Below are positions 1-11,654 of a stretch of 64,000 bases of DNA, one piece after another; position 1 is the stretch's first letter, and each line of letters opens with the position of its first letter. Made by a program: the position numbers and the translations under genes. This stretch comes from Bretschneidera sinensis (lineage: Eukaryota; Streptophyta; Magnoliopsida; Brassicales; Akaniaceae), in NCBI GenBank assembly GCA_023935145.1, contig CM043698.1, positions 80,866,001 to 80,930,000 of the forward strand, read 5' to 3'. The notes beneath the pieces are model-generated. The model ran no database searches. It had not been told where the DNA came from and saw only the letters and a program-made list of their open reading frames with translations.

Positions 1-1811
1 TATGAATTCGATTTGATCTTAATTTAAATGATTTAAAATTTGAAATAATTTTGATTCAAAATGATTTGAATTTGAAATGATTCAAATCAAAAAGATTTTA
101 AAATATAATTTTTATTAAAAAAATAATTTGTTTTTTAAAATTAAGATAATAATTAATTTATTAATTACTAAATAAAATAAATTATATAATAACTAATTAC
201 TTTTGATTATGTGTTGATATGCATAGTTTAATATTTTATTAATATAAATAATCTCATTAATTTCAAATAAAAAATCAAGAAGAATAATAAACTTTTCATT
301 GTTCTTCAAGTCACAATAAAAGTTTGTTTTTAATTATCTTGAAAAAAATCTAATGCAATGAAGTGATTACATGAAATTTAATCTCCAAAATTTGGTACAA
401 GACGCTACTAATGCGAATAACTTTCTAGACCAATTGTCTGAGATCATTTAAGGTTGAATTTTAGGATTAAGAATCATAACATTGCATATTGTATTAAAAA
501 ACTAAATATATTATTTAAAAAATTAAGTATTGATTTATTATTAATTAATTTTCTAATGTAACTCATTTAGTCATATTGTGTGCAAATAAAATATTTCTTT
601 TCAATTAAGGATAAATATCTATTCTGTTGACTTGAATCTCGAACCGAGCTCGAAATGACCCGAACTCGACCCGATTCAACATGGTTAGAGACTTGATACA
701 ACCTGAGATTGAAATGACCTAACCCGAAATGACTTGTGTCTTGAACCATTCGAGATTCAACATGATTTGACCTCAACCCGACCCGTTGACACCTCTAATT
801 AAGAGTGTGATTTTTTTATTTTAATTAAGAAACGATTAGTATGTATCAAATGCAGATGTATTCAATGTACTAAAAAATTTATCGAGTGTCGAAGACAATA
901 TTTATAAACAATGAAGCTAAATTCTAGTATTAAAAATACTACTAATTTATGCAGTATATTCACAAAACGTATACTATCGTGTTTAGTGTGTAGGAAGTAC
1001 AAATTGAAAAAACTAAATCAAAAAGAAAACGCTAAATTGCTTCGATTCAATCTAAATAAAACATATATATGTATATTATATTGGCAATAAACTTAATTTG
1101 ACTAAAATGAATTGATTACAACAATTGAAATCAACTTAAACCAAATAATAAAATAACAATTTCCATTGGATTTGAAGTTTAGGGGTTTAGTTTGATGACC
1201 TGGCAGAGAGTGAAATTGTAGTTGTTCTTTTTTTTTAATATTACTTGCTGGAACATGGATCTCCCACAAAACCATTTATTCTTCACCAATGGGGTTCAGT
1301 ACCTAGTCCATATCGATAATGATCGAATATTTGTTTGGGTTAACCTTTGTCTACTTTAACACACCATACGTAATTAAAAACCCGGCATTTTATGTACGGC
1401 CTGAGTCTACACTTTTACAAGATCAATCCAAAATCGATCTGCCTCACCGATGATGCGTTGGTGTGGAGAAGTGACTGCTAAAACTAGAAATTAACAATAT
1501 CTATATACTTTATCAGCATTTATTTCATAATTATTATGATGATTAAATACTGTTATGAATATTTATATATACGGGTTTAAGCAGTACATGTATAACATGT
1601 ACATACAAGCATTAATTTGAATAGTATAAATTAAGTACATATATATTCAATCTTTTTCTTCTTCTCGTTTTGGTATTGAAGACATAAAAGTACTACATTT
1701 TATTATTTTATATAATATTATTTTGACATACATTAATCGTGCTATGACAATATCATCACCACCCTTACTCATCCTCACCACTTCTAATTTAAATTGTTTA
1801 CACTACCCACT

Positions 1812-1922
1812 ATTTTGAAGTGCCATAATAAGAGACAGAGCTGTGTTGTTGGGTGAGGGTCAATAACCATTTTGAAGTGCAATAATCAAAGACAGAGCTG
1901 TGCTGTTGGATGAGGGTCAATC
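1812..1922. repeat. 57-bp tandem duplication
   Basis: Two adjacent imperfect copies (1812-1868 and 1869-1922) both begin ATTTTGAAGTGC and both contain GACAGAGCTGTG followed by a GATGAGGGTCAAT-like end. They differ by a few substitutions and short indels, so the duplication is not recent. No coding meaning is apparent. Confidence 0.8.
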
Positions 1923-2918
1923 GTATCCCTAAAGTTGTAAATTTTGTTATAGGTATAGGGATTCTTCCCCCCCCCCCCCAATCAAACACTAGTCCTCCCA
2001 CCAGTTATACTCCCTTAATAAATGACAAAATACCGTTTTTAATTACTTTACTGATTGAAATTATATTAAAATAGAGTAAATTATAACTCAATCTGACAAA
2101 TATAAAATTATTAAAATTCTAAAAGTTAACTAAGTGACATATCTCATTTCTACGATAAATTTACTTTAATGTCTTTCTTTATGTGTTGTTATGAAAACAA
2201 ACAAGCAAACAATTATATTCTCTCTTTTATTTTTTTTTCTTTCCATTTTCACCTTTTGTCATTCATAATGATAAATTAGAAGCAACTTTGAAGACATTAC
2301 TTATGTTTGGAGACTTTGGATTTTCTCCATTTTTTCCAAACTCTGTTTAATTGGATACAGTTGTGGATATTTCTTCTTTTATCTCATAATTGTTTTTTTT
2401 TTTCTAAATTAATGTTAATTAACGTTATGATACAACTTATATATGTGATATATCTTATTTTTACTTGTTTTTATATTGAATTTTTATTTTTAATTTGCTT
2501 AATTAGTATATAATTTTATGTTGTACCCCAAATCCACCACAATTTATCTCTACCATTACTTGATAACTAACATATGAGTTTGTGTCTTTTTGTTGTGGCG
2601 GGATAAGGCGGGTTTGGTGATTTAATGTGAACAACATTTGTGAGGTGTTCATATAACATAATAAGGAAGCCACCTTCTCCCTTTAAAATTTTTTCTTCCA
2701 AAAAAACTAGCACGTGGGTGATCTTTATAAGTGGCTTCTCATTTTTCATTGAAGATATTCTCTTTTTTACATATAGTTTTTTTGATATATTGTTAAATCT
2801 ATGTTACTAAAAGAGGTAATTTTTGTACACTTTTTAAGGTTATAAATTAATCTTAATATAATTAAAAATCACTTTTTAAAATTAAAATTTAATTTATATA
2901 TTTTTACGTTTATCCTCA

Positions 2919-2949
2919 CCCCCCCCCCACCCCCCCCCCCCCCCCCCCC
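2919..2949. repeat. C-rich homopolymer tract
   Basis: About thirty nearly uninterrupted C residues broken by one A, followed by CGCC. A shorter run of 13 C lies at 1967-1979. Such tracts are prone to slippage and to assembly error; the exact length should not be trusted. Confidence 0.9.
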
Positions 2950-3760
2950 GCCAAGTTACAATTCCTAGCTCCGCCCCAGTGACAATTATTCATTACGGAT
3001 GATATGTATTTTTAGCGCATGATATGTTAAAGTCAGAGCAATATATTTTGTATTGGTTTTCATCTATTTAACATTAAAATTTGAAATGCTAAATAATTGT
3101 TGTTAATTCTAGACAATGACAATAAAGATGTAAGTTCATACTATAAAAATATGATTTAAAAGTATTAAAATAAGTATATGTAATCATTATACTTCATAAG
3201 AAATATATATAATATTATTTATTATGAAAATTAATTTTATATAACTTGAATATGAATAGTTTTATTTGAGAGAAAAATTATTTTACTTTTATTATTTTTC
3301 TTGGCTTTTACTACAAAACAGTTAAAATAAAATAAAAAAGTGGGTCTGTTTTGAAAATGGGCCTAATCCGAACCTATTGTAAACCCCAAAATTTAACGTC
3401 TTTTAGGTTCAAGTCAAGAAACCCAAACTCGAAATTGCGGGCTGTTTTCTTCGACATGGCTAGTTCTCTTTTCTTTTTCTTTTTTTTTTTTATGGGTTTT
3501 CTTCGAGCAATTGCAAAAACAGATTTTGGATGTATCAATTCAATTATTTTATAATCTCTGTATACTAGTTTCATTGTTTTATATTAATATCAAAAGATTT
3601 ATTTGATTTCATACTTATAAATTAATTTTTCATAATTAAAAATAAAAATATGGTTACATATAATTCTTACCTAAAGTAATAAAACTTTAAAAAAATGATT
3701 CATAATGTCAATTTTATGATAAAACTTAATTATTTTAAGATGTTAATATATTATATAAAA

Positions 3761-3926
3761 ATTTATGGAGATGTTGTGATCATAAGCATGTCCAAAAGTA
3801 ATGATTTGGAATAATTACACCGACATGCAAAAATTACCAAAGAATGAGAGTTTTTATGTATTGATTTAGTTGTTTTTGGAAAATTATTTATGGAAATGTT
3901 GTGATCATAAGCATGCCCAATAGTAA
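3761..3926. repeat. Pair of 41-bp direct repeats, 125 bp apart
   Basis: 3761-3801 and 3886-3926 are near-identical (both contain GTTGTGATCATAAGCATG). The period is 125 bp. The second copy ends within a few bases of the start of recognisable viral sequence, so the duplication abuts the viral insertion. Confidence 0.75.
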
Positions 3927-3932
3927 AAACTA

Positions 3933-4763
3933 TTACAGGTTAAATTTGAAAGTATTTCCAGAATATCTAGTTCTAGAAAATTTATCTACTGATAAATTTG
4001 ACAGTTGGGGTGTGATAGGTTTTTGAATAGGCGTAGTGAATTCTCTCCCGGGGGCTTTTGGAGTTGGTGTACTAATCTTTTGGACAATTGAGTTTATGGT
4101 AGTAGACATGGACTCTACTTGAGTAGACAAAGTATGTAGGTTTTGGCAGTAAATATTTTTTATGTCTTTAAACTTAACTTCTTGATCATCAGCGCCAGAT
4201 CCTTGTTTAAAGGGAGAAGCTATGATCTGAGTTTGTAAATGGAGAATTTTGACAGTAATCTCTTGTAAAGGGTGATGTACAGATAAAGATGTTTGGTTAC
4301 TAGTTGTTATCCACAATTGTTCTAACTGTTGGATAACATCTATTTCTTTGGCGTTTTCTAAATCAGGATGATTTTTTGTAAAAGGATTATAAATTTTATT
4401 ATTAAATGTATATATTTCAAAGAAATCAAAGAAATACATATTACTTTGTATTTCTTTCATATGATTGTACCATTCTTCTCTAATTTGAGATCTTGATACT
4501 TCAGAAAAGTTTGCCATAAACCAATCCAATTTTGCCTTATTTGCTTCAGATAAGAAAACATTTTTCAATTTAATTTTGTCAATCTCAAAATCTGAACTCA
4601 TGATGACATTTAGTTCATCATATACATACATATCAAACTTAGTAGGAGAAGGGTCTCTTAAAGCTTGTTTGGAGGATTCTGCTATTTGAGATTGATCAAC
4701 AGCTGATTTGAAGGAATTAGTTTCTGTATAAAAGCTTTTGGGAATTATAGGATTGAAATTCAC
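3933..4763 (-). pseudogene. 276-codon segment of pararetroviral polyprotein (pre-coat region)
   Basis: The longest intact frame of the viral insert. It has an EEWYNHMKEIQ...FFDFFEIY block typical in spacing and composition of the region between movement and coat proteins in petuvirus-like polyproteins, followed by a serine/threonine-rich coiled tail that repeats the 5197-4937 segment. It would normally lie upstream of the coat domain, but here lies downstream of RNase H. The function of this region in the virus is not known to me. The assignment rests on pattern recall, not on a database search. Confidence 0.55.
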
Positions 4764-5210
4764 TCCTACAAGGTTTAGAGAGTTTCTAGAAGAAGAAACG
4801 TCAAAGCTATTCCTTGGGGGAATAATTTGGGGGTCTTCATACGATGGAGATCTAAATTTTCTATTATATTAATATTGTTTAAGGGTCCTTCTATTTGGTT
4901 ATTGATTGTTAATACTTTTAATTTATCGTCTATTTCTCATAATAAATCTTTATTGGTATCATTTTTAAGTCTTATTAAGTTTTCTCGGTCAATATTGGGT
5001 GGAGTGAAAATTGGTTTTGACAGTTGGGGTGTGATAGGTTTTTGAATAGGCGTAGTGAATTCTCTCCCGGTGGCTTTTGGAGTTGGTGTACTAATCTTTT
5101 GGTCAATTGAGTTTATGGTAGTAGACATGGACTCTACTTGAGTAGACAAAGTATGTAGGTTTTGGTTAGTATAGTTGTTTTGGCAGTAAATAGCCATTAT
5201 GTCTTAAACT
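3997..5210. repeat. ~180-bp direct repeat inside the viral insert
   Basis: 3997-4175 and 5016-5210 are nearly identical, sharing GACAGTTGGGGTGTGATAGG at the left edge and TATGTCTT at the right. The second copy has an extra 18 nt (a small duplication around GTTTTGG). The repeats lie 1.02 kb apart in the same orientation within the displaced linker segments. Confidence 0.9.
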
Positions 5211-5215
5211 AATCT
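4780..5215 (-). pseudogene. Displaced linker fragment of the pararetroviral polyprotein
   Basis: After the RNase H end, the minus strand has an 86-codon open stretch (5197-4937) whose NLHTLSTQVESMSTTINSI segment is repeated almost exactly in the next open frame. It looks like the coiled, low-complexity spacer that precedes the coat domain in petuvirus-like polyproteins. Its presence 3' of RNase H means either a rearrangement or the beginning of a second tandem genome copy whose movement-protein part is missing. Confidence 0.55.
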
Positions 5216-5389
5216 GTTTGGTCTTTGTAGGATTCGTGGCTGCATTGGGATTTGGTTTTGATTTTGGTTTTGGCTTTTTGTGGCATAATCTGCCAGAGTT
5301 TGAGGTTTGTTTGAAGGTGATGGCACTTTCTGCTTCCCTTTCTGATTTGTACTCACGCTTTATCACTTGTGTTTGGATTCTGCAAAAAT

Positions 5390-6899
5390 TCCCGTGTGAG
5401 GAAGTCAGGCAGGGAATTGTTCTCTCCTTTGATATATTCAATATCAAAATCAAAGACACTCAATATTGCTTACCATCTGGCAAATATTTGTTTAGAAACA
5501 AGATTTTGAACATCCTTTTGTAAAATTTCTTTTGCTGATTTGCAATCTACTCATAATAAAAAGGTTTTATTATATAAATCATCTTGGAATTTGGAAATAC
5601 ATAAAACAATTGATAAAATCTCTTTTTTGATAGTAGAATAATTTTGTTTTTGCTCCAAGCCATATGCCAGAATGGAATCGGACAATTTGTTCATTGGAGT
5701 TTTGAGGAAGGATTTGTTTGAGAATACCTCCATATCCTATATCAGAGGCATCTGTTTCAACGATGATTTTTGCTTGAAGATTAAGAATTCGTAAGCAAGG
5801 AAGACTCACAACCCTGGATTTAAGTAATCTGACCACATCAGTGTGTTGTTGTGACCGTGGGATAGGATTCTTGCGAAGCCTTTTATATAAAGTTTCACAG
5901 ATTTGTCTGAGCTGAGGAAAGAAGTCAGATATGTAGTTTAAGCATCCTAAAAACCTTTGTAATTGAGTCTTGTCTTTTATTTCATCGGAAAATTTATTTG
6001 CAAATTCAATAGACCTATCAATAGGTTCGATAGTTCCTTGATAAATTACATGTCCTAAGAATCTAACTTTTGTTTGAAATAATTTCATTTTTATCATGGA
6101 CAAGACTAATGGATTAGTCTTGATAATTTGGAAAAATGTTTTCAAATGCTTAAAGTGTTGATCTATTGATTTTGAAAATATTAATATAATATCAATATAT
6201 GTGATATTAAATTTGGAATAATCATTGAAGATATCGTTAATAATATTCTGGAATTCTGAAGGTGCGTTTTTTAGTCCAAAGGGCATTACATTCCATTCGT
6301 AATGACCAAATGGGACATTGAAAGCTGTTTTGTATTTATCTTTTTCATTTATTTGTATTTGCCAAAATCCTGATTTTAAATCAAATTTGCTAAATATAGT
6401 TGCATCATGTAATCTGTTGAGAAGATCCCTTTTATTAGGTATTGGATACCTAATCCATTGCAGGACTTTATTGAGTGGTTTGTAATTGATGACAAGTCTT
6501 GGAGCTCCTCTTTCGAGTTCAGCTTGTTTCTGAACATAAAAGGCAGAGCAGCTCTAGGGGGATTTGCTTGGTCTAATAAGACCTTTGCCTAAAAGGGTTT
6601 TGATTTCTTCTTGGCAATATTTTAATAATTCTTGATTCATCTGTATAGGTCTGGACTTAGATGGAATATTTTTCTCATCAAAGCCTGGTTCATTGGGAAG
6701 ATCAGCACATATTTCCTTTTTGAATAATTCTTCAAGCTCTTTAATCTGGGATTGGATTTGTGATTGTTGAATATGTTGTTCAATTTTTTGATAATTTATT
6801 TCTTCTTTGAGGAAGTTTATATGAGCCTTTTTACTCTGTATTAAATTTATTTGTTTGCACAGAGTATTATTTTGGAGTAAATTTAATTCTTTGGTGTCA
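5390..6899 (-). pseudogene. Pararetroviral reverse transcriptase-RNase H
   Basis: On the minus strand the RT blocks appear in order: a CSAFYV block after an in-frame stop near 6556, RLVINYKPLN near 6485, the motif-A region SKFDLKSGFWQI near 6385, the motif-B region MPFGLKNAPSEFQ at about 6285, and motif C near 6195. Motif C reads YIDI rather than YIDD, so one catalytic aspartate is gone. Downstream, VETDASDIGYGG (about 5750) is the start of RNase H, and an NSLPDFLTREF block near 5425 is its C-terminal end, reached after a frameshift near 5580. In a live virus this copies pregenomic RNA into DNA; here it is inactive. Confidence 0.9.
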
Positions 6900-7405
6900 A
6901 CAGGTTGTAAGAATGGAAAGAATAAGGTTTGTCCTAAAATATTAGTTTTTATTCCTTAATGGTTGACATAGAAAGGATAGATTTGGGTTAGGAAGGATGT
7001 TCCTAAAATAATGTTTTGATGTATATTTTTGACAAGGACAAAATGAGCCTTTAAACAATATCTGTCATTGCATATATAAGAGTTTGTGATTTTGTATTCT
7101 ACATTTAATTTTGAACCACTGGCAGTGTTTAACCTTTCAGTGGTTTTTTCATAATATTTTGTAGGTATAAGACCTTCTTTGATGCAGTTCTAGTCAGCAC
7201 CAGAATCGACAAGGGCAGTGGTGTTGAGATGGTATTCTTTGTTAATGACAATAGAAATTTTGATGTACCATTTCTGGTAATGTATCCTTTCTATTGAATT
7301 AACAAAACCATCTTTGGATTCATCATTAATATTGATTAGGTTATGGCAGGTGGAAGTTTCAGGAACTTCGGTTTTATTGACTTGTGCCATAATTGATTCT
7401 TTCAA
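6900..7405 (-). pseudogene. Pararetroviral aspartic protease
   Basis: Contains the retropepsin active-site motif DSGAD at about 7190-7204 followed, after an in-frame TAG, by N-C-I and later an ILGTSFL block near 6990 that corresponds to the flap/C-terminal conserved segment of pararetroviral proteases. In the virus this enzyme would process the polyprotein. The stop directly after the active site makes this copy non-functional. It lies immediately upstream of the RT domain, as expected. Confidence 0.8.
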
Positions 7406-7506
7406 GTTATTGATTTCTAATTGATCATTTTTGCTTTTAATTCAATAGTATCTTTTTGAATTTCTTTGATTTGTTCTTTTATCGAATTTACTTCTGTTTG
7501 TAAATC

Positions 7507-7848
7507 CTAGGTAGTTGCTACTTTGGTCTTTTGGAATCGTTTTTCAAAAATTCTTTCAAGGCTATATGGCTCAGGTTTCTTGGTTTTATTTTCTTCATGG
7601 ATAAGATCTCTTAATTTTGTCAAATAATATCTTTTTATTACTGGGTCATCTATTTTGTCTATTATGTCTAAAAGAAATTCTTTTTGCGAGGTGATTATAT
7701 TAACAGATTTGCAAAAGCAGAGGCCATCTTCACAATCACATTGTGAGTCAATGGACTCCTCAGAATCTGTATTTTCTTGAATCTCATAAATGACCTCCTC
7801 ATTATCAGAAGATGAATCTTCGTTTTCTAATTGGGAGTCATTTATCAT
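7507..7848 (-). pseudogene. Acidic linker of the pararetroviral polyprotein
   Basis: 113 open codons, very rich in D, E and S near the start with a C-D-C-E-D-G-L-C-F-C cluster, then a helical charged part. It sits between the capsid zinc knuckle and the protease, where petuvirus-like polyproteins have a variable acidic spacer. Function is not established; position and composition are the only evidence. A stop at 7507 separates it from the protease. Confidence 0.6.
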
Positions 7849-7860
7849 GATCTTGGTTAA

Positions 7861-8169
7861 TTATTGTTTCATAGACTCTTCGATATCTAATTCATTGATT
7901 TTTTGTTTGACTCTACAATTCTTTGCCCAGTGTCCAAGCCTTCCACACTTGAAGCAAGTTTTTGATGGCCTTTGAGTTTTATTCTTCCTAGTCTTTTTGT
8001 TATAATTTTTTGATGTTGGAAAAGTCTTTGTAGGCTTTTTATAATTTCGTTTCTTGAAAAATTTTCTTTTCCTTTTGTTTATAGCAGAAGGGGCTCTTAG
8101 GGTTTCATAGCCATATTGGCTACAAAATGATCCTAATTCTTTTCTGCTTTGGCTTAATTCTGATTTCAT
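7861..8169 (-). pseudogene. Pararetroviral coat-protein C-terminus with CCHC zinc knuckle
   Basis: An open stretch of 102 codons, strongly basic in the middle (runs of K and R, residues ~30-68), followed by a perfect C-x2-C-x4-H-x4-C zinc knuckle (CFKCGRLGHWAKNC, residues ~74-87). This basic-plus-knuckle layout is the nucleic-acid-binding tail of caulimovirid capsid proteins. It continues the capsid core upstream after a stop and is followed by a stop at 7861 before the acidic linker. Confidence 0.85.
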
Positions 8170-8809
8170 TTTTTTATTTTAATTTGAGGTAGGTGCATAT
8201 AGCTAATCCTTCGTTATTCACGAAGTTGATTAGATCACCATAGGTGAGGTTATCATATGGTATAGATCCATTATTCTGATCTCTTATCCTTCTTCTCACT
8301 TTTTCTGCAAATAATTTCGGAAGTCTGGATATAAATCTTTCTTTCCAATATGAATTATTGCAGTCTTTTCTAGTAAAGACTTTGGCAAGAAAAACATCTC
8401 TATACTATCTAAAGTCTTGTAAATTTGGACAAGTTAAATTTGAAAGTATTTTTGAATTTCTTTCTCGAAATTTTTCTGGGTCTCCTATGAAGTGTTTGGT
8501 GATGGCAAATATGAGAGTTTCAACAGCATTTTCTTGGTATACTGGTATAGTCCTAGAAGTTGTATTCCCAGTTTCAGGATCTTGAAATGTTTGGGTTGTG
8601 TAAGTTTGAATTACAGCTTCAAGAACATCATGACGATCTTAATCTGATAAGTAATTATCCCACCATCCTCTTAATGCACCAGCGAAACCGGCAGTAAGGA
8701 TGTAAGCAATTTTCTTATCAGAATTATCAGGTTTTGTTTTGTAGGCCGTAGCTGCTATTGTCATTTCTTGGAGTATATTCAATATTTGATGTTCACTTTG
8801 ACCATCAAT
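8170..8809 (-). pseudogene. Pararetroviral coat-protein core, fragment
   Basis: The minus-strand translation carries the conserved blocks of caulimovirid capsid proteins: a YQIL-like start (here HQILNILQEMT), the GWWDNYL block at about 8645, an ITKHF/IGD block near 8490, and the YWKERFISRLPKLF block near 8340 that leads into the zinc-knuckle region. It is split by a frameshift near 8640 and an in-frame stop near 8405. The N-terminal side is lost at the junction with the neighbouring retrotransposon LTR at 8809. Confidence 0.8.
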
Positions 8810-8817
8810 AGTAGATT

Positions 8818-10035
8818 CTATTTCATTTTTGTGTTTTATATGTTTTCCACAGGGCTTTGACAAAAAGTTGATATTTTGGAGCTTTTAAGAGTAAAAGTCA
8901 AGTTCTGCCATCCAGCAAGGTGCGCTCGAGCGCACCTCCCTTGTGATTAAGCGCAAAGGCTCACAAGCACACTTGTAGAAGGCTCGAGCACACACACGTG
9001 CTCGAGCGCACACATGCACTCGAGTGCAGACCGTATACGATCGAGCGCAAACCCTTTAGAGGCAGCAGAGCCAGATATGGAAAGAAGTCTCCGGATCTCA
9101 AATAGGAAATTAGGGTTTTGGGACACCCTTAGAGCTCTAATAATAGCCCTGTAAAACACAGAAACCATATCTTTTGTTTTAGACTTGAAGTTGCAAGCTT
9201 AGGAGAGGAATTGACGATAAGTCTCCAGAGTCTTCTTCGGGTTTTATTTTTTTGTTTTTGTTTCATTATGGTTAGAATGTTTAGTTTAACTAGCATGTGT
9301 AACTAAACTCTTATAGGGCTCGATTGAAGCCCTAGTTATGCTTTTCCACATATTTATTCATTGATTACCTTTACCTATAGCCATGTTAGAATGTTTAACT
9401 TGATTAATACATGTTTGTATTTAAATTCCTCATATGTGTGTGTCTGATCAACGTACGCATGTGGTATGGATTAGTTGGTTGAATCAGTTTGGATGATTGA
9501 GTCCTGGGTTCAACAATAGTAACAAGAAATATCCACACCAGATTCCCAGGTTAATCAACACGAGAAACGAGCGGACCAAGCCCTAGGTCCCATGTGGTTG
9601 CCGATCTCCACAGCCCTTATGCTCTCTTAAGGAACAACTCAGTATACACCCATGCTGAATCCCTTAAGAGAGAAAAGAGTTATATACACCATGCCTAACT
9701 CATTGCATAGGGAGATCTATAGCCTAAGGTGTGGACCAAGCCCTTAGGTTGGCAACCATTAAATATTCATAATAAGGCTAGAGCATTGGTACCTTACTTA
9801 GTGGGAAAGTATAATTAGTGGTGGATATCGTAGTCCTATGTTCTCATCATTATTAACTCACACTTAATAGTTATTTCTCTTTTTACTTTGAAGAAACTAA
9901 TTCTAAATCGAAATTGACCAATGCCTGTGGAAATGATCTCGCGCTTGCACACTATGCTACCATTGACCTTGTGCACTTGCAAGTAAAACAAGTACGATTA
10001 TTTGCATATTTATTTAGGTAGACAATTGTCCAATA
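8818..10035 (+). repeat. 5' LTR (truncated) of the Athila-like element
   Basis: Aligns along its length with 14836-16041. The first ~80 bp present in the 3' LTR are missing. It contains a cluster of CTCGAGCGCA/GATCGAGCGCA motifs at about 8920-9050, a degenerate TATA-like site near 9140, and ends just before the tRNA-Asp primer site. The other LTR ends TCCAACA; here the end reads TCCAATA. Confidence 0.9.
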
Positions 10036-10041
10036 AGTTTT

Positions 10042-10059
10042 TGGCGCCATTGCCAGGGA
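10042..10059 (+). other. Primer-binding site, tRNA-Asp
   Basis: TGGCGCCATTGCCAGGGA is complementary, with two mismatches, to the 3' end of plant tRNA-Asp including the CCA tail. It lies six bases after the 5' LTR end and fixes the element orientation as plus strand. Confidence 0.85.
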
Positions 10060-10384
10060 TTGCGCTTAAATTTCTCTTTAGAATTATTTTCGTTTAGATT
10101 AATCATTGTTATTTCTTTTTCATTATCTTTTTATAAAAAATCTCAAAAAATTTATGTTTCTGTTTTTATCTTATTTTTACTTCATTAAAACCTTAATCGA
10201 ATTCTTTTTGTTTTCTGTTTCAGGCACACTAGCAGAACTTTCTGTGCCACTTGCGATCGAGTGCCTCTTGTGCGATCGAGCGCAATTGAGGCAGAGAGCT
10301 ACCCAAGCAGCAATGCTGAACTGCTGCTCTGAAGCTATTTTTGTTGATTCATGCAAGGGCTTCGATCTAGGAACCCTACCATCG

Positions 10385-11560
10385 TTCCACTCAACATAGA
10401 GATTGAACGGACCATTCGACAGGGGTCTAGAAACAACTTTGAGGAGAACGAAGAAGAATTCGAGGGAGAAGCACCAATGGAACAATTAGAAAACCAATAA
10501 CCACCCGAGCGAAGACCTATGAAGCAATCTTTTATCCCACAGAACCTCAACCAGCCATCATGCATTGCTTATCAACCAAAGGTGGAAGGCAATTACTAGA
10601 TATCTCTACAGATACTCAGTGCCTTGACTCATTTTAGGGGTACACCTACAGAGGATCCACACTTGCACCTTTGGGAATTCTTTAACCTCTGCAAGTTTCA
10701 GCACATCTAGGGCCTAAATCAAGAGGGAACCAGGTTAATTCTTTTCTCTTTTTCATTAAAAGATAAAGCTAAGTTGTGGTATAATTCATTGCCTACAGAT
10801 TCTATCTATACCTGGGAAGAACTATCTAGTAAGTTCCTAAAGAAATTTTTCCAGCACAAAAGACAAGGCATATGAGGAAAAAGATTCAATCTTTCTAACA
10901 GAGAGATGAAGACCTTTTCTTTGAAGCATAGGGACACTTTAATGAGCTACTTCTCAAATGTCCACATCACAACCTACCTCAAAATGAGCTGGTGCTAGCC
11001 TTTTATGAATGACTAAATGATATGAATAAAAGTGTTGCTGATTCAGGTTGTGGAGGTGTGCTGATGGAGACGAACAGTGAAGAAGCCATGGAGCTGTTTG
11101 AGGCATTAAGTGAGCACACCCGACAATTCTCATCCAGAGGGAGACAAGGATTAAAGAGCAAGGGCATATATGAAGTTAACTTAATTGGTGGAATTTCAAT
11201 TCAGATAGCTGCTATGGAAAGAAAGCTAGATATGCTTGTAAAAGCCATGACTGCTCAGAACGCCTCACCAAGTCCATAAGCCACACAACGCCAGGTATGT
11301 GCTTTATGTTCTCAATTTGATCACACTTCTGAGACTTGCCATGTATATTTATCTATAGATCCCGAGCAAGCGAACAATGTGGGACCAAACAGTGCATATG
11401 CAGATACCTACAATCATGGATGGCGAAACCACCCCAACCTCTCATAGAGCAACAATCAAAATGCCCTGAACCTTTAAGTACAACAAAGAAACGTCCACCA
11501 AGCAGCCCAACCAGTTCAAGAGTCAAAGAAGAGTGACCTAGAGAGTATGGTAAGGCAACT
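10385..11560 (+). pseudogene. gag (capsid and nucleocapsid) of the Athila-like element, broken
   Basis: In plus-strand frames separated by stops one reads the plant Ty3 gag signatures: a PHLHLWEFFNLC block near 10655, LKDKAKLWYNSLP near 10757, and a WEELSSKFLKKFF block near 10815, all typical of the retrotransposon gag capsid domain. An 85-codon open stretch at 11022-11279 continues the capsid C-terminus, and C-x2-C-x4-H-x4-C (CALCSQFDHTSETC) follows near 11298. At least six stops or frame changes make it non-functional. Gag would package element RNA. Confidence 0.75.
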
Positions 11561-11654
11561 GATAATGTCACAAGAACAGTTTATGGCAAATGGAAGGCAA
11601 ATTCAAACTGAGCAAAGATAAACAATTGCAAAGCAAGAGCAAACCATCCAAAGA

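Larger units (their letters stand above)
1..3760. other. AT-rich intergenic DNA, no gene seen
   Basis: No reading frame here has recognisable protein similarity; the few short open frames run through homopolymers or simple sequence. Visible structure is limited to repeated AAATGATTCAAAT-like words in the first 120 bases, a CCCGAA/CCCGAC-rich tract at about 640-795, a 57-bp tandem duplication near 1812, and C tracts at 1967-1979 and 2919-2949. The rest is plain AT-rich sequence. Confidence 0.6.
3930..8809 (-). mobile_element. Endogenous pararetrovirus (Caulimoviridae), decayed and rearranged
   Basis: Reading the minus strand from 8809 downward gives, in order, a caulimovirid coat-protein core, a basic region with a CCHC zinc knuckle, an acidic linker, an aspartic protease, reverse transcriptase and RNase H, which is the order in the single polyprotein of petuvirus/florendovirus-like viruses. 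No movement protein is visible: the right edge is cut in the coat domain by an LTR. After RNase H comes a segment that in these polyproteins is expected before the coat domain, so the insert is rearranged or is the remnant of a tandem. Frameshifts and stops interrupt every domain. This is an inactive fossil. Genus assignment is uncertain. Confidence 0.85.

Noticed and set aside
640..795. CCCGAA/CCCGAC-rich tract as interstitial telomeric repeat
   Set aside because: The words do not form TTTAGGG arrays; it is a different, degenerate repeat.
5218..5523. 101-codon plus-strand frame over the viral insert
   Set aside because: Shadow of RNase H and linker on the minus strand; composition is an artefact.
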